DNA of 64,000 nucleotides from Lasiosphaeria ovina. Taxonomy: Eukaryota > Ascomycota > Sordariomycetes > Sordariales > Lasiosphaeriaceae. This document shows, one piece after another, positions 1 through 9,981 of this stretch. The position numbers and the translations under genes are program-made. Positions within the stretch are counted from its first letter, which is position 1. Every line of letters begins with the position of its first letter. The notes beneath the pieces are model-generated. The model saw only the letters and a list, made by a program, of their open reading frames with translations. It was not told the DNA's origin and made no database searches. Where the stretch lies: positions 1,550,001-1,614,000 of the forward strand of contig JAULSN010000006.1 in NCBI GenBank assembly GCA_033439765.1, read 5' to 3'.

Positions 1-1553
1 TGGGTGGGATGATAGCATTGCCCTCACATATGGCAGAATGGCAAACCGTGCGGCTAGTTCGACGAAGCAGGTCTCGATGCTGTGATCCGAAAGTATGCTT
101 CCGGCGTTATCGAGCCGAGACACCCAGTTCGTGGTGCTGAACACTGCAGGGTCCTCCCACTCATCCGCTCCGCAAGGCGGCTGAGGATGGTGTTCAGCTC
201 CTCCAGGGCAGCTACCAAGCACGGGATGACCTCGGGTCTATATCCAAGCCATCGATAAATAGAACAAGGCGTAAGGACTTGCCACTCTCGGCAGCCAAGC
301 GTGAGAGCGTCTCGCTTAACTCTTCCCACTCCCAGGGAGGGGGTGTGAGAGGGGTATAGTTGAGAAGGCTGTACATCGCGTACCGTCGTGGCGCAACAAG
401 GGGTAGCAAGTCTGGCCGCTGTGTTAAGCAACGGTACAGCAGCGTCCTTATCATCCCCTCCCGTGACTTCTGCAGGGGGCAGGTCCCGGCGTCCCAGAAA
501 TAGTAGGTAGCGCGGACCAGGGGCAGGCCGCCAGCCCACCCCTCGAGGTGTCTTTTCAGCTGTTGATTGCACGAGGCGATATACTTCATCAACGTAGTCT
601 TCCCGGAACCGGGCTTTCCCGTTATCCAGAAGACGTCGGAATTGTCGGTCCCTAGCCAGTGAGGAAACCCGCAAGCACCTGCGCCTTGGGTAAATACCCA
701 CTTGAAAGTATTTTCGTAGGCCTGCGGAACCATGGCGTTGCGGGTATTCATGTCGGTGAAGCTGAAACTCTCCAGTAGCGCTTTATTGATCCATGGGCTG
801 GAGGCTAAGAGCTGTCCGTTGAGAACTGGCTGCCAGTTCGACGACCAAAGGACCTCAGCTAGTGACTGTGCTAGCCGCTCTTCGGGCCCGCTCCGTCTCT
901 CCGTATTGGCAGGGTCGGCGGCTCTAATCTTGACGAGTTCGCGGATGATGGGCGTCTCTGCTTCCCCGAGCTGGCTAGCAATGTCGTCCAGGCTCTGCTT
1001 GATCGCCTCGTTTGATCGCTCCATTGATTTGACGTCTTCCATGTGCTCCAGTATTAGACAGACAGCCACCAACCACAGCCAGTTTTTACCGAACGTAACA
1101 ATGGAGGGCTATATACCAAACTGATATCATGAGAGCCATCATCATCTTGGAGCGCACCTGCTCCAGGCTGTCACTCAGAGCCTCAATCTGGCCTTCCTTC
1201 CAAAGCCCCTTGGCAGCCACCGCAAAGCTGCTTTTTGCGTAGTTTAACTTGGATGTACCCCGGGCCGTCAGGCCTTGGAACGTGGAGTCCAGTAGGGCAC
1301 CAATGCGTCCGCACTCTCGACACAGCCTTAGGATCTCATGGTCGGGCCCGCTCGGCGGAAAGCGAGCGGTGCATTTCTCTACCCGGGCCCGCACAGAGCT
1401 TAGGTCCGCGGCTAGCTGCGATAGCTTGATGGTGCGTGCGGTGCGGCCGTCAGGGGATTTGTACACCCGGTACCCAGTTGACACTAAAGTGCAGCCGAAA
1501 TCGACAAACGAAAGAACCGAAGCAGCCACTTGAAAGGCTGTGACGGGATCCAT
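1..1553 (-). pseudogene. Gutted fungal NLR (STAND NTPase), runs off left edge
   Basis: The protein begins MDPVTAFQVAASVL at 1553, the typical helical N-terminal domain of fungal STAND/NLR proteins. After a probable intron (about 1046-1121, weak donor) comes a NACHT-type P-loop domain with Walker A GKPGSGKTT and Walker B LVLFIDGLD. Such proteins act as intracellular receptors in non-self recognition and incompatibility. Directly after Walker B (about 245) the frame shifts into EVIPCLVAALEELNTILSRL, and shifts again near 165 into DEWEDPAVFSTTNWVSRLDN, which resembles the extreme C-terminal region of this family. The rest of the NACHT domain and several hundred residues are therefore missing, and I find no intron that repairs the frames. 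Reading the family is fairly safe; pseudogene status is an inference from the shifts and the deletion. Confidence 0.75.
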
Positions 1554-2061
1554 GGCGGATGGTACGGTCCGATGTGGATGTGGTTGCTTGTGTGGCGGTG
1601 ATCAGTGTCGGACCTCGAGAGATGCCTGCGGGAATTTTAGGTGGCTGACGGGGGCAATGCCAATGCTGCCGAATTTTTGGGGCATGGATTGGGTTGGCGG
1701 ATCAACTTCGGCTGCTTTTCCTTGAACTCGTGCTTTTGGGTGGGACGAAATGTCGGCAACTGCGGCAACTGAGATTGGCCAGGAGGGCGCCGCGCAGTTA
1801 TGCAAGTTCAGGTAGGCGAACCTCGCGATCCAGCCACTCAACGAATAGGGAGGCTGTGTGCTGTCCTTGTTGGGGATTACAATAGAACCGGTCCTGTGCG
1901 CAAGCTCGTCAACAGAGGCAAAGAAATTAGCTCCAGCCTTCCTAGCAGCTCAGAAGTTAGAAAATCATGCGATTCTTAGCCGAGGGAGACTCCTAGGCCA
2001 AATTACATAAAAGTAGCACTACTTCGTGGCGACATTCGGTGATGGCCTGAAGTTCTCCTGA
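1554..2061. other. Gene-poor spacer
   Basis: This stretch is upstream of the NLR relic. Short open frames on both strands show no recognisable domain or splice-consistent gene. It presumably holds the old NLR promoter; I see nothing else. Confidence 0.4.
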
Positions 2062-2328
2062 TCAACGAAATACATCACCGTCTCTTTTCCGGGTAAGATC
2101 TAGAGTCGGCTGTTCCAGCTTCGACGCGAACATCAGTTCGTGTAACTGGCCGACAGATAAAGGGGTGATGGCTGTATCTCTTGTCTCATCTTTATGAAGA
2201 TCTAGTGTCCGGAGCGAGGCGCCCTGGAGCCCCAAAACTTCCTCCCCTGAGTAGATGGAGGAAGGAAAACATTCGCCATCGCAGAGATCTAGGTGATGAT
2301 TACGCCAAATGTGGTCGCGTCGAGTTGC
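2062..2328 (-). pseudogene. Relic of a fungal leucine-rich (F-box/LRR-like) protein
   Basis: Between two stops, the minus strand reads a frame of about 88 residues with phrases such as LRTLDLHKDETRDTAITPL and LEQPTLDLTRKRDGD. This LxxLxL spacing is what is seen in the C-terminal half of fungal F-box/LRR-type hypothetical proteins. There is no start codon, no F-box and no continuation on either side, so it is at most a decayed fragment. The next bases downstream and upstream hit stops. An accidental open frame is possible; the repeated leucine pattern is the only evidence. Confidence 0.35.
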
Positions 2329-3446
2329 TCAACCTGTCCCAATTCGAATGACACAGGCACTTCGTCTTACGCTAGCCCATCGTGGCATTGTGGAGGTGGG
2401 CAGGGGAAGTACGACTAACCAGTCTCGTAGAAATGATGCAACACCCAATCAAGCAGTCGACTCTTTGATTACCTATCTACATTAATCATGTAATTTCCTG
2501 AAACAACTCGAAGGCCGCCTGGGAATGTTTGCTCCTCCGGCCCCGGGCCCCAGGCCCCGGTGGGTTTAGTTCTGATTAGTGACTTGATTACACTTGATGC
2601 ATAATTAATGTTTGGCGCTGACGTGATTTGTGTGTTTGACAGGCGACCTGAAGCGCGCGCCAATGAGACCAGAGAGGACAAGGGTACTCGTCAGGGCAAC
2701 AAAAACGCCCCGACGAGTAAGCGAACAAGGCGCAGTGACTGGAGCTTCGCCGAGAACTTTCTGCATGTTTCAATGGCTAGACCTAAGCTACTTTGGCTAT
2801 CCTACTCTTTCTAAGCTTATAGTCAGTTAAAGAAGACGCTCAGTAAGGGTGATGGAACAGGCAAGATGCACTGATACGGCGCCCAGAGGCCTGCCACGGC
2901 AAAACATCCGTCCTCTGCCTTTCTTTCCTCGGCGGCTTGGGTGGTCTCGCTTGTTTGCTCCTCCTTTGATATTTTCCAGAGAACTAAACCAGTCCAAGCT
3001 GTCACCAGAAATCGAGGCAGTGCGCAAATGGGTAGGAAACAAACGCTTTGGTTGCCTCTGCCGACGGGTTTGGAACGGAAGTAGAGAAAACCCCAGCCCA
3101 GGACCAACACGGAAGGAGAGCAACGGCCAACCCGGTTTTTGGGACCACTCCTGCGGCCGGCGTGTTCCGTCGTCCCGAAAAGATCGACCCAGCATATTAA
3201 CCGCGACCGAATCCACCAATTGCCCGCCACCTGGCCGGGCTCCCGCCAAGCGATGCCGCGTGTTTGGCTCTTGGGTACCATTGCTGTGGGTTTGCGACTC
3301 CAACGTCGCACTCACGGGACCGCTGCGGAACCACGCCGAATACAGAAACCGGGCTTGCAAAAACCAAGCCCAGAGGGAACAGGGCATCCAAGCCGAAACC
3401 CGGGGAAATCCATCTATCCTTCACAGCTACCGACATGTGCACCATG
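2329..3446. other. Spacer and upstream region of the AA9 gene
   Basis: There is a short G/C palindromic tract near 2535-2560 and long overlapping but domain-free open frames between 2820 and 3450 on both strands. These have no family hallmarks and overlap each other, so I read the stretch as the promoter and 5' leader of the AA9 gene. Confidence 0.4.
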
Positions 3447-3452
3447 TATAAA
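3447..3452 (+). promoter_or_regulatory. TATA box of the AA9-CBM1 gene
   Basis: A TATAAA hexamer lies 131 bp upstream of the start codon at 3583, followed by a C-rich leader, a usual arrangement for strongly induced fungal secreted enzymes. No experimental support. Confidence 0.45.
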
Positions 3453-3582
3453 CGCCCGCGCTCGCCTTGCCGGGGCTGCCAAGACAGGCCGTTATCCAGA
3501 GTCTCAGTCGGCAGACTTTCGAAAGAGATCCCCAACAACAGCAGTCTCCCCCATTCAAGTACATTTCCCACCAGACCACGCC

Positions 3583-4687
3583 ATGAAGTCGTTCGCCGCC
3601 GTGGCCTTGACGGCCCTGTGCACGGTACAAAACGTTGCGGCCCACGCCACCTTCCAGGCCCTCTGGGTCGACGGCGCCGACTTTGGCGGACAGTGCGCCA
3701 GGCAGCCCGCGTCCAACAGCCCCGTCACCAACGTGGCCTCGAACGACCTCCGCTGCAATGCTGGCTCGTCTCGCCCGGCGGCCAAGTGCGCCGTCAAGGC
3801 CGGATCCACCGTCACGGTCGAGATGCACCAGGTGAGCGAGACAGCGTGGCTCTTAACCCCCGAGCGAAGCAGTGCTAATCAACACCAACTCTCCGCAGCA
3901 ACCCAACGACCGCTCGTGCACCAGCGAAGCCATCGGCGGCGCGCACTACGGGCCCGTCATGGTGTACATGTCCAAAGTGACCGACGCGACGACGGCGGAC
4001 GGGTCGGGCGGGTGGTTCAAGATCTTCCAGGACGCGTGGAGCAAGAACGCGACGGGGGCGTCGGGCGACGACGACTTCTGGGGCGTCAAGGACCTCAACA
4101 AGTGCTGCGGCAAGATGAGCGTCACCGTGCCTGCCGACCTCGCGCCCGGCGACTACCTGCTGCGCGCCGAGGTCATCGCCCTGCACACGGCGGGCTCATC
4201 TGGCGGCGCCCAGCTGTACATGACGTGCTACCAGCTCTCCGTCGCCGGGTCCGGCTCGGCGACGCCGCCCACCGTCCTCTTCCCCGGCGCCTACAAGGCC
4301 GCTGACCCCGGCATTCTTGTGAATATCCATGCTGCCCTTGCGACCTACGTCGCCCCCGGCCCGACCGTGTATGCCGGCGGCTCGACCAAGAAGGCTGGGT
4401 CGGCCTGCTCTGGCTGCGAGGCGACCTGCACTGCCGGGGCCGGACCCTCCGCGATCGCCAGTACCGTGAGCGTGCCGCTGCCCACTGGAGGTGACGGCGG
4501 AGGCACGGGCGGGTGCACCGTAGCTAAATATGCCCAGTGCGGAGGGAATGGGTACACTGGGTGCACCACTTGCGGCGTAAGTGAAACTCCTTCATTCTCG
4601 CATGGAGAACTGTTGCTGACTTTATCCACTCAGTCGGGCGCCGTGTGCAGCGCCGTGTCGCCTCCGTACTACTCCCAGTGCGTTTAA
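3583..4687 (+). CDS. AA9 lytic polysaccharide monooxygenase with C-terminal CBM1
   Basis: Copper enzyme that oxidatively cleaves cellulose outside the cell. Exons are 3583-3831, 3899-4576 and 4634-4687, giving 326 aa; both introns (67 and 57 nt) have GT/AG ends and CTAAT/CTGAC branch sites. A 20-residue signal peptide ends in NVAA, so the mature chain starts with His21, the first ligand of the histidine brace. The second ligand is His99 in GGAHYGPV, and the axial Tyr is Tyr190 in QLYMTCYQL. His179 (IALHTA) fits the conserved second-shell position. After a Ser/Gly/Pro-rich linker, a CBM1 with the usual cysteines (YAQCGG, YYSQC) ends the protein; the last intron splits this cellulose-binding module. 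No damage seen. The regioselectivity (C1 or C4) cannot be read here. Confidence 0.95.
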
Positions 4688-5163
4688 GCTGTCTGGCACT
4701 CGCCGTCCACCCCGGACCTGAGGTTTGTCGTTAAGAATTATGCCAGCGGCGAATGAAGGACTTGGAATCCGAAGGAGGAAACTCTATTATACTGTAAATA
4801 GTTGTTGTCACTAGCTGGTAAATAAGACACGAAATATGCATTTCCGATTATGGACGTTACTTGCCTCCTTTTACTCATTGTCTTATGGTTTTAACGCCTA
4901 CTAAGTTATTAAACGTTAAACTAATTAGAAGTTGTGAATAGGAGTAAGGGCTGTATTGTGGAATATTTCATGTTTTATTATGTTGGAAAGTGGACATACT
5001 CATTGAATAGAATTACAAAGCATAGCACTTAATATACTTCGATGCTTTCCGTAGAATAAGACGAAAGGGTGTGTATTGATATTGAGTTGGGGGCGGCAAC
5101 CTTAGGAGTGCGGCCCCACTGGTTATATAAAATCGCTTATCAAAAATGTAAACCAATCACCCC
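4688..5163. other. 3' region and AT-richer spacer
   Basis: AT-rich spacer between the AA9 stop and the tRNA. I see no open frame or RNA gene; the first 150 bases are probably 3' UTR. Confidence 0.4.
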
Positions 5164-5261
5164 GGCTCAATGGTCTAGTGGTATGATTCGCGCTTCGGGT
5201 TGTCCCCACACTTAAAACAAGTGCTTGTGCGAGGTCTCGGGTTCGATCCCCGATTGAGCCC
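5164..5261 (+). tRNA. tRNA-Pro (CGG anticodon) with a 26-nt intron
   Basis: Acceptor arms GGCTCAA (5164-5170) and TTGAGCC (5254-5260) pair fully and C5261 is the discriminator. The anticodon stem CGCGC (5189-5193) pairs with GTGCG (5227-5231, one G-U). The loop reads TTCGGG, so the anticodon is CGG at 5196-5198. A 26-nt intron (5200-5225) sits after position 37, the canonical place. The T-arm shows GGTTCGATCC. Without the intron the tRNA is 72 nt. It decodes proline CCG codons. Confidence 0.93.
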
Positions 5262-5266
5262 CTCCA

Positions 5267-5274
5267 TTTTTTTT
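5267..5274 (+). terminator. RNA polymerase III terminator of tRNA-Pro
   Basis: A run of eight T residues starts six bases after the discriminator base, the expected Pol III stop signal. Confidence 0.85.
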
Positions 5275-5472
5275 GGTCTTTCTCTTCGGCAACTTTTAGT
5301 TCTTTACGCTCCTCGATTGAAAATAGAGATAATATCATCGGAATTGAAGATTGATTAATTATTACAACGGGTCAAGTGCTTACGTTTTTGACGCGTACAA
5401 GTGTCTAATACGCCGAAGTTCCAAACCCTGATATAGAAAAGAAATCGAGAAAAAAAAACTCAAAAGACACCT

Positions 5473-7548
5473 TCACCTCGCGACCCAATACCCGCCCGTT
5501 CCGTGGATCAGATCCCGCTGCTCCGCGTCAGCAGTGCGGATACCCATGCGGTGCACGGGGAGGCTCGCGACGCGGTTCTGGACGTTGTCGCGGGCCGCGC
5601 TGAACTTGTCCGACAGGCTGCGCGCGCTCTTGGCCGTTTTTAACTGGTGAGCAGCCGCGTCGGGCGCCCAGTTGTCGCGGCCGAGGCTGGCCATGGCCGC
5701 GCAGACGTCGAGCGAGACGGCCTCGAGCCGCTGCTCGAGCGGCGCGCTGCGGGGCAGCGCCGGCCGCAGGAACCCCATCACGACGACCTTCATCCGTGCG
5801 CCGAAGAACGTCGTCGCCCGCCCAAAGTCGTGCACGAGATGCACCGTCACGGCGGTTGTCGTCGACACCACCGATGGCCGCCCGTACGGCGACGGCCCCG
5901 CCGCGAGTACCGCCTCGTGCCACTCGTCCGAGATGCCCTCGAACCCCCGCTCCGGCATGATGCACGCCCAGCAGAAGTACACGCCCCGCAGCTTGTTCAG
6001 CACCTCGTCGAGCGCCCCCGCGAGGTTGGCCGTGGGGATCCCCAGCTCCGCCGTCGAGCGCCCGGTGCCGGCGGTGACTCTGCTCTGGAACTTCAGCGGG
6101 AACGGCTGCTGCGGGCCTTCGTCCGGCCCGATGGCTCCCCCCGTCTCGAAGATGCTGCAGTCGTAGCCGGCTGGGCCCACGGCGGCCCCGGGCGGCGGCG
6201 CCGGAAAGTACGATGGCCCGTCGTCGCGAGTGTTGCCGCCGCCTGCTGCGGGCGAGAGGGCGCCGTACGCGACCTTGCCGGCCTTGAGCGCGACCACGCC
6301 CGTCTTGGACTTGGCCAGGCGCCCCTGCACGACGCCCGTGACGGGGCCCGTGTACTTGGTGATGGCGACCTGGGCGGCCACGGACGCGACCTTGACGCCG
6401 ATCTCCAGCGGCATGGTGCTGAGCGACGCGCCGCGGAACACGCTCGAGTCCGACGACGTGCTGGCCACGCGGAACACGGGGCTGTAGCACAGGTCTTTGC
6501 GCCGCGACGACTTGCCGTCGTCGTTGCCGCTGCTACTGCCTCCAGAGCAGAGGACGAGGCGGAAGTAGCCGTCGTTGCAGGCCGCGGGGATCCGCACGAC
6601 GTGAGTTTCCCGGGCGACGTGGGCCTTCTTGTGGCCCTTGTCCTTGAGCGACTTCTTGGCGACCTTGGCAATGTCGCGCTGCCAGGACCGCTCGCTGTCG
6701 GGCGACAGCTCGCGGGCCTGCACCAGTTCGGACGGCGTCACGTCCAGCCAGTTGGAGGTAGCGCCGACCAGCGCCTTGAGCTTCATGCCGCCGTCGCCCG
6801 AGAAGCCGCGCTGCTGCAGCCAGAGGGTGCGGTTGGCGGGCAGCGGGTGGTGCGACGCGCTGAAGACGGTGATGGCCACCGACGTGGTCGGGCCGCGGTA
6901 GAAGATGAGCGGCGGCGAGTGCCGTAGGATGGTGTAGTGCTTGGTCGACTCGGCGGGATGCGGCATGAGGCCTTCGGCGAAGTGGCGCGTCTCTGAGATG
7001 GCACTTTGCCAGAAGCCCATCTTGTCGCCGGCGGCGGAGGACGGCGGGAAATTAGGTTCCAGGCCCGGAGGTCCCGGAGCACTGATGGGCGTGTTGGGTG
7101 TGGCGTTGAAGGGGCTTGAGGGAGAGCTCTGGGCAAAGCGAGACAATTCAGGCAAGCTGGTCTTCAGTCTGAGGCGATCTGGCGGCCGCAGCCGTGATTT
7201 GTCGTCAGTCGCGCTCCGCGAAACCGGGCGTGCCCTCTCATCAGTCCATGGCGCATTTGGCCTGCTGCTTAGCGCGCGGTGTTCAAACGGCGGCGGACTA
7301 GAGGTCAAGTCTAGCGGTGGTTGGCGGTGTTGCTGATGTTGTTGGTATGGAGGGCCAGATGTCCAGTCTAGCGTTGGTTCACGTTCTTGCTGATGTAGCT
7401 GATGCTGTTGATAGGGAGGACCAGATGTCCAGTCTAACGTCGGTTGACGCTCTTGCTGGTGCTGGCAGTGCTCTTGGTAGGGAGGTGGTGGTGGCGAAAA
7501 GGACGCGACGGGCTTCCGCCTCATCTGCGGCGCAAACCCCTGATTCAT
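5473..7548 (-). CDS. Riboflavin-kinase-like domain protein, probably not an active kinase
   Basis: Single exon, 691 aa. Residues 1-110 are Pro/Gln/His-rich and repetitive. A central part (about 200-450) is not recognised. Residues about 480-620 resemble the flavokinase fold: TGRSTAELGIPTANL with the Mg-ATP-binding PTAN motif (505-508), GVYFCWA for GVYxGxA, and MGFLRPAL for the GYLRP motif. In true riboflavin kinases a catalytic Glu sits in a VExH motif; here the aligned site reads AVTVHLVHDF (Thr568), so FMN synthesis is doubtful. Long fungal proteins of this type exist and are annotated variously (for example LipA/NB-ARC proteins) without proven function. Transcribed towards tRNA-Pro. Domain call is fairly firm, function is not. 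Confidence 0.75.
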   Translation of the reverse strand: MNQGFAPQMRRKPVASFSPPPPPYQEHCQHQQERQPTLDWTSGPPYQQHQLHQQEREPTLDWTSGPPYQQHQQHRQPPLDLTSSPPPFEHRALSSRPNAPWTDERARPVSRSATDDKSRLRPPDRLRLKTSLPELSRFAQSSPSSPFNATPNTPISAPGPPGLEPNFPPSSAAGDKMGFWQSAISETRHFAEGLMPHPAESTKHYTILRHSPPLIFYRGPTTSVAITVFSASHHPLPANRTLWLQQRGFSGDGGMKLKALVGATSNWLDVTPSELVQARELSPDSERSWQRDIAKVAKKSLKDKGHKKAHVARETHVVRIPAACNDGYFRLVLCSGGSSSGNDDGKSSRRKDLCYSPVFRVASTSSDSSVFRGASLSTMPLEIGVKVASVAAQVAITKYTGPVTGVVQGRLAKSKTGVVALKAGKVAYGALSPAAGGGNTRDDGPSYFPAPPPGAAVGPAGYDCSIFETGGAIGPDEGPQQPFPLKFQSRVTAGTGRSTAELGIPTANLAGALDEVLNKLRGVYFCWACIMPERGFEGISDEWHEAVLAAGPSPYGRPSVVSTTTAVTVHLVHDFGRATTFFGARMKVVVMGFLRPALPRSAPLEQRLEAVSLDVCAAMASLGRDNWAPDAAAHQLKTAKSARSLSDKFSAARDNVQNRVASLPVHRMGIRTADAEQRDLIHGTGGYWVAR
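7310..7480 (-). repeat. Coding tandem repeat in the riboflavin-kinase-like gene
   Basis: Three imperfect copies of a roughly 70-75 bp unit encode PTLDWTSGPPYQQHQ-like segments near residues 30-80. The copies differ by several substitutions, so this is not a fresh duplication. The repeat lies in a disordered N-terminal region. Confidence 0.7.
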
Positions 7549-9343
7549 TGTGTGCTTGTCCGTCTGTCGCCCGCGATCAAATTCAGCACCGATACATTGA
7601 TTGCCAAATTGTCGCTACGTCGGCTTGTTAATTGCAGTTCTCAAATACCCCAAAGGGAGAGGTGGCCCTTTCCGACGTGGAACGGTCGCGGTTTTCGGTT
7701 CTGCCGCGAGTCCAGCGAAACTCGCCCAGCGGCCCAAGCCGCTAAAATCCAACCGCAGTGGGGGAGGCCGCTGGGCGTTATGTCGCTAGCCCCGCCAATC
7801 ACAACTGCCGCTAGCTCAGGGGCAAACAGTTGACACTTCCAGCTGGGGCGGCTGGGCTACCTCCCCCGCGTCTTCTGGGCGTTTTGTGAGTCTAGACTCC
7901 CGCGGCCACCTGGACTGCAGTGGTGTGGCAAAAGTTCATGCATATCCCAGCACAATTTTGGTCCGCCGCATCGTAATGTTTACAATGAACGGAGCTGGAA
8001 ATTTCCCAACACTGAAAAAGAGCTTGATAATCGATTTGACGAAGCAATGTCATCATGTCAGCGGTCAGCAGTGCCCGTGATGATTGGCGCCCTCCCGCCT
8101 TACGAACCTTGATGGACTTGGACAGATTAGAATTTTTGACCCATTATCCGTACATGTACATGTCACAACGAGAACACAAGACACGTAAACTAATCAGTCG
8201 CCTTTTGAATAGTTAGCTCACACAGTTGAAAGTCAATGCCGGTGTAAATGATATACTTTTGATCATTACTCGGCGTATCTTTGCGCCGCCCTGCATATCA
8301 GTTACGTCTCTTTTACTTAATTAGCTTAGTTGACTCTTTGATTCCAGCAAATGCATAGACTAGAAGACCTCGGGCTATTCAAGGCAGGGAATTTCCGCTT
8401 TCACACCGGTCTTGCAATTCTGCTCCCCGCGAAGCGCTCTAGAAATTCCAACTGGGGCGACCAATGCGAACAAGACGTCCAGGAGCCCGAGAAATCCCTG
8501 ACAGTTAAATGTTACCGTACCCTACACACTTCGAATATTGAATCGCGAGACGGCAGCAAACCGCGCGATTGGCTGGCTGCCGTGCAACACCCGAAAGCCG
8601 TGTCACAGCGGGGACGAAAGTGGTGTGATGACTGGCCCATCAGGTCAGCTCGCTGGATGATTCCAGTACCGGCGAATCTGGACGTGGAGCCGAGGACCCC
8701 GGCTTCTGTTGCATTTCCATGCCTCTTCCCACGTGGTGACCGATCGGGATATACTGGACAGTGAGTGGCCAGGTTATAGTGCTGCACAATAAGCTTGAAG
8801 TCAATCGCCGAGAACAGTGTCAAGATATATCTCATGCCGCCGACCCTGGCAAGCTCTTCACGGTTCACTATACCAATAAGCTCAACTGCCTCTGCCAAGA
8901 CAACGCGATGCTTCTTAATTCCCGGTCAAAAAGTGTCTTATATCCAGTTCTGGCCCGGATTACTTTCCGAAAACGATTACGGCAATTGGGAATAGGTAAG
9001 CAAACTCGGTTTTGCTCTAATTGGCGTCTGCGAGTTAGGAGTGCGTAATAACACTCTCTTGGTTGCATTGGGATTTCAAAAGTTCCCTCAAGAAGAGTGC
9101 TCAACTAACACTCAGCCCCTTTCCGAGAGTCTGCAGTATGGAGACGGTAAGGATTACGAAATTTCAAACAATAGAAGTCGCAATACTTCGAATATAAAAG
9201 ATGATTCCCAGTACTTGCTGTCCATGAAGTTCTCCAGCACATTACTGACAACTCCCTGCCCAAAGACAACCTTCCAAAAGTCCGCTAATCTACTCTCCCA
9301 TACCCGTCTCTCAATTTCCAGCCTCTTCAAAGAGCTTTACAAT
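7549..9343. other. Long spacer without a supported gene
   Basis: Several open frames of 60-140 codons exist (for example 8351-8764 on the plus strand), but none shows a domain, a signal peptide or splice-consistent neighbours. The left part should contain the promoter of the riboflavin-kinase-like gene, the right part that of the ricin-like gene. Confidence 0.4.
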
Positions 9344-9981
9344 ATGAAGGCAAGGCTACCCCAAGTTTCCAGAAAGATTGACCCCGTCCTGACATTAGAT
9401 TCCTCTAGGGCATCGCCAACTTCCTCGCCGTCGCTATGTGGGCCGGATCATGCGCCAACGCAGCAGCCGTCCCTGCGCTGACAAGCCCCAACGAGTCCTC
9501 GCTGGAGCTGCGCGGTGCGGCTACGTCGACGGTGGAGGGGCGCAGCATCGGCGTGTACCGGCCAATCAAGTCGGCGGCCAACACGGGCCTGTGCCTGGAG
9601 CCGGTCGGGGGCCGGCTGGTGCTTAACCCGTGCGCCAACACGGCGAACCAGTTCTGGGGGCCGTTCCACAACGGCGGCACCATCTACCGCTTCCAGAACC
9701 GCGGCAACGTCGACTGCATGTGGGTCGACGACGGCACCACCACCAACTCGCCCGTCACCACCAACGAGTGCACCCTCTCCGACGGCACCGGCAACTCTGT
9801 GAGCAACGCCGAGTGGGACCTCGGCCTCAATGTGCCTCCGAGCACGTTCACCACTATGCGCACCCACGTCGGCGGCCGCACAAACAACCTCTGCATCACC
9901 GCCTCGGGCACCAGCGTCTTCATGCGCACCTGCGCATCCACCCCTGGCAATGACCAGCGCTGGGCAATTGGTTCGGACTAA
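9344..9981 (+). CDS. Small secreted ricin-B-lectin-like protein
   Basis: The large exon encodes a mature protein with two beta-trefoil-like repeats, GLCLEPVGGRLVLNPC...NQFW and NLCITASGTSVFMRTC...DQRW, each ending in a QxW motif typical of ricin-B carbohydrate-binding folds. It would be exported, perhaps binding glycans. A start at 9436 gives only a short leader (MWAGSCANAAAVPA). A better signal peptide, MKGIANFLAVAMWAGS, arises if ATG AAG at 9344-9349 is spliced over 9350-9408, a 59-nt intron with a GC donor (GCAAGG), a CTGAC branch site and a CTCTAG acceptor, all in phase; this gives 192 aa. The GC-AG model is inference. No enzyme domain accompanies the lectin, and the trefoil seems incomplete. 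Confidence 0.65.

Noticed and set aside
2823..3451. Three overlapping open frames of 160-200 codons on both strands upstream of the AA9 gene
   Set aside because: They overlap each other and the AA9 promoter with TATA box, and show no domain, signal peptide or splice logic.
5528..6927. Long opposite-strand and alternate-frame open frames (up to 426 codons) over the riboflavin-kinase-like gene
   Set aside because: Arg/Ala/Pro-rich shadows of a GC-rich gene; only the 691-aa frame contains recognisable motifs.
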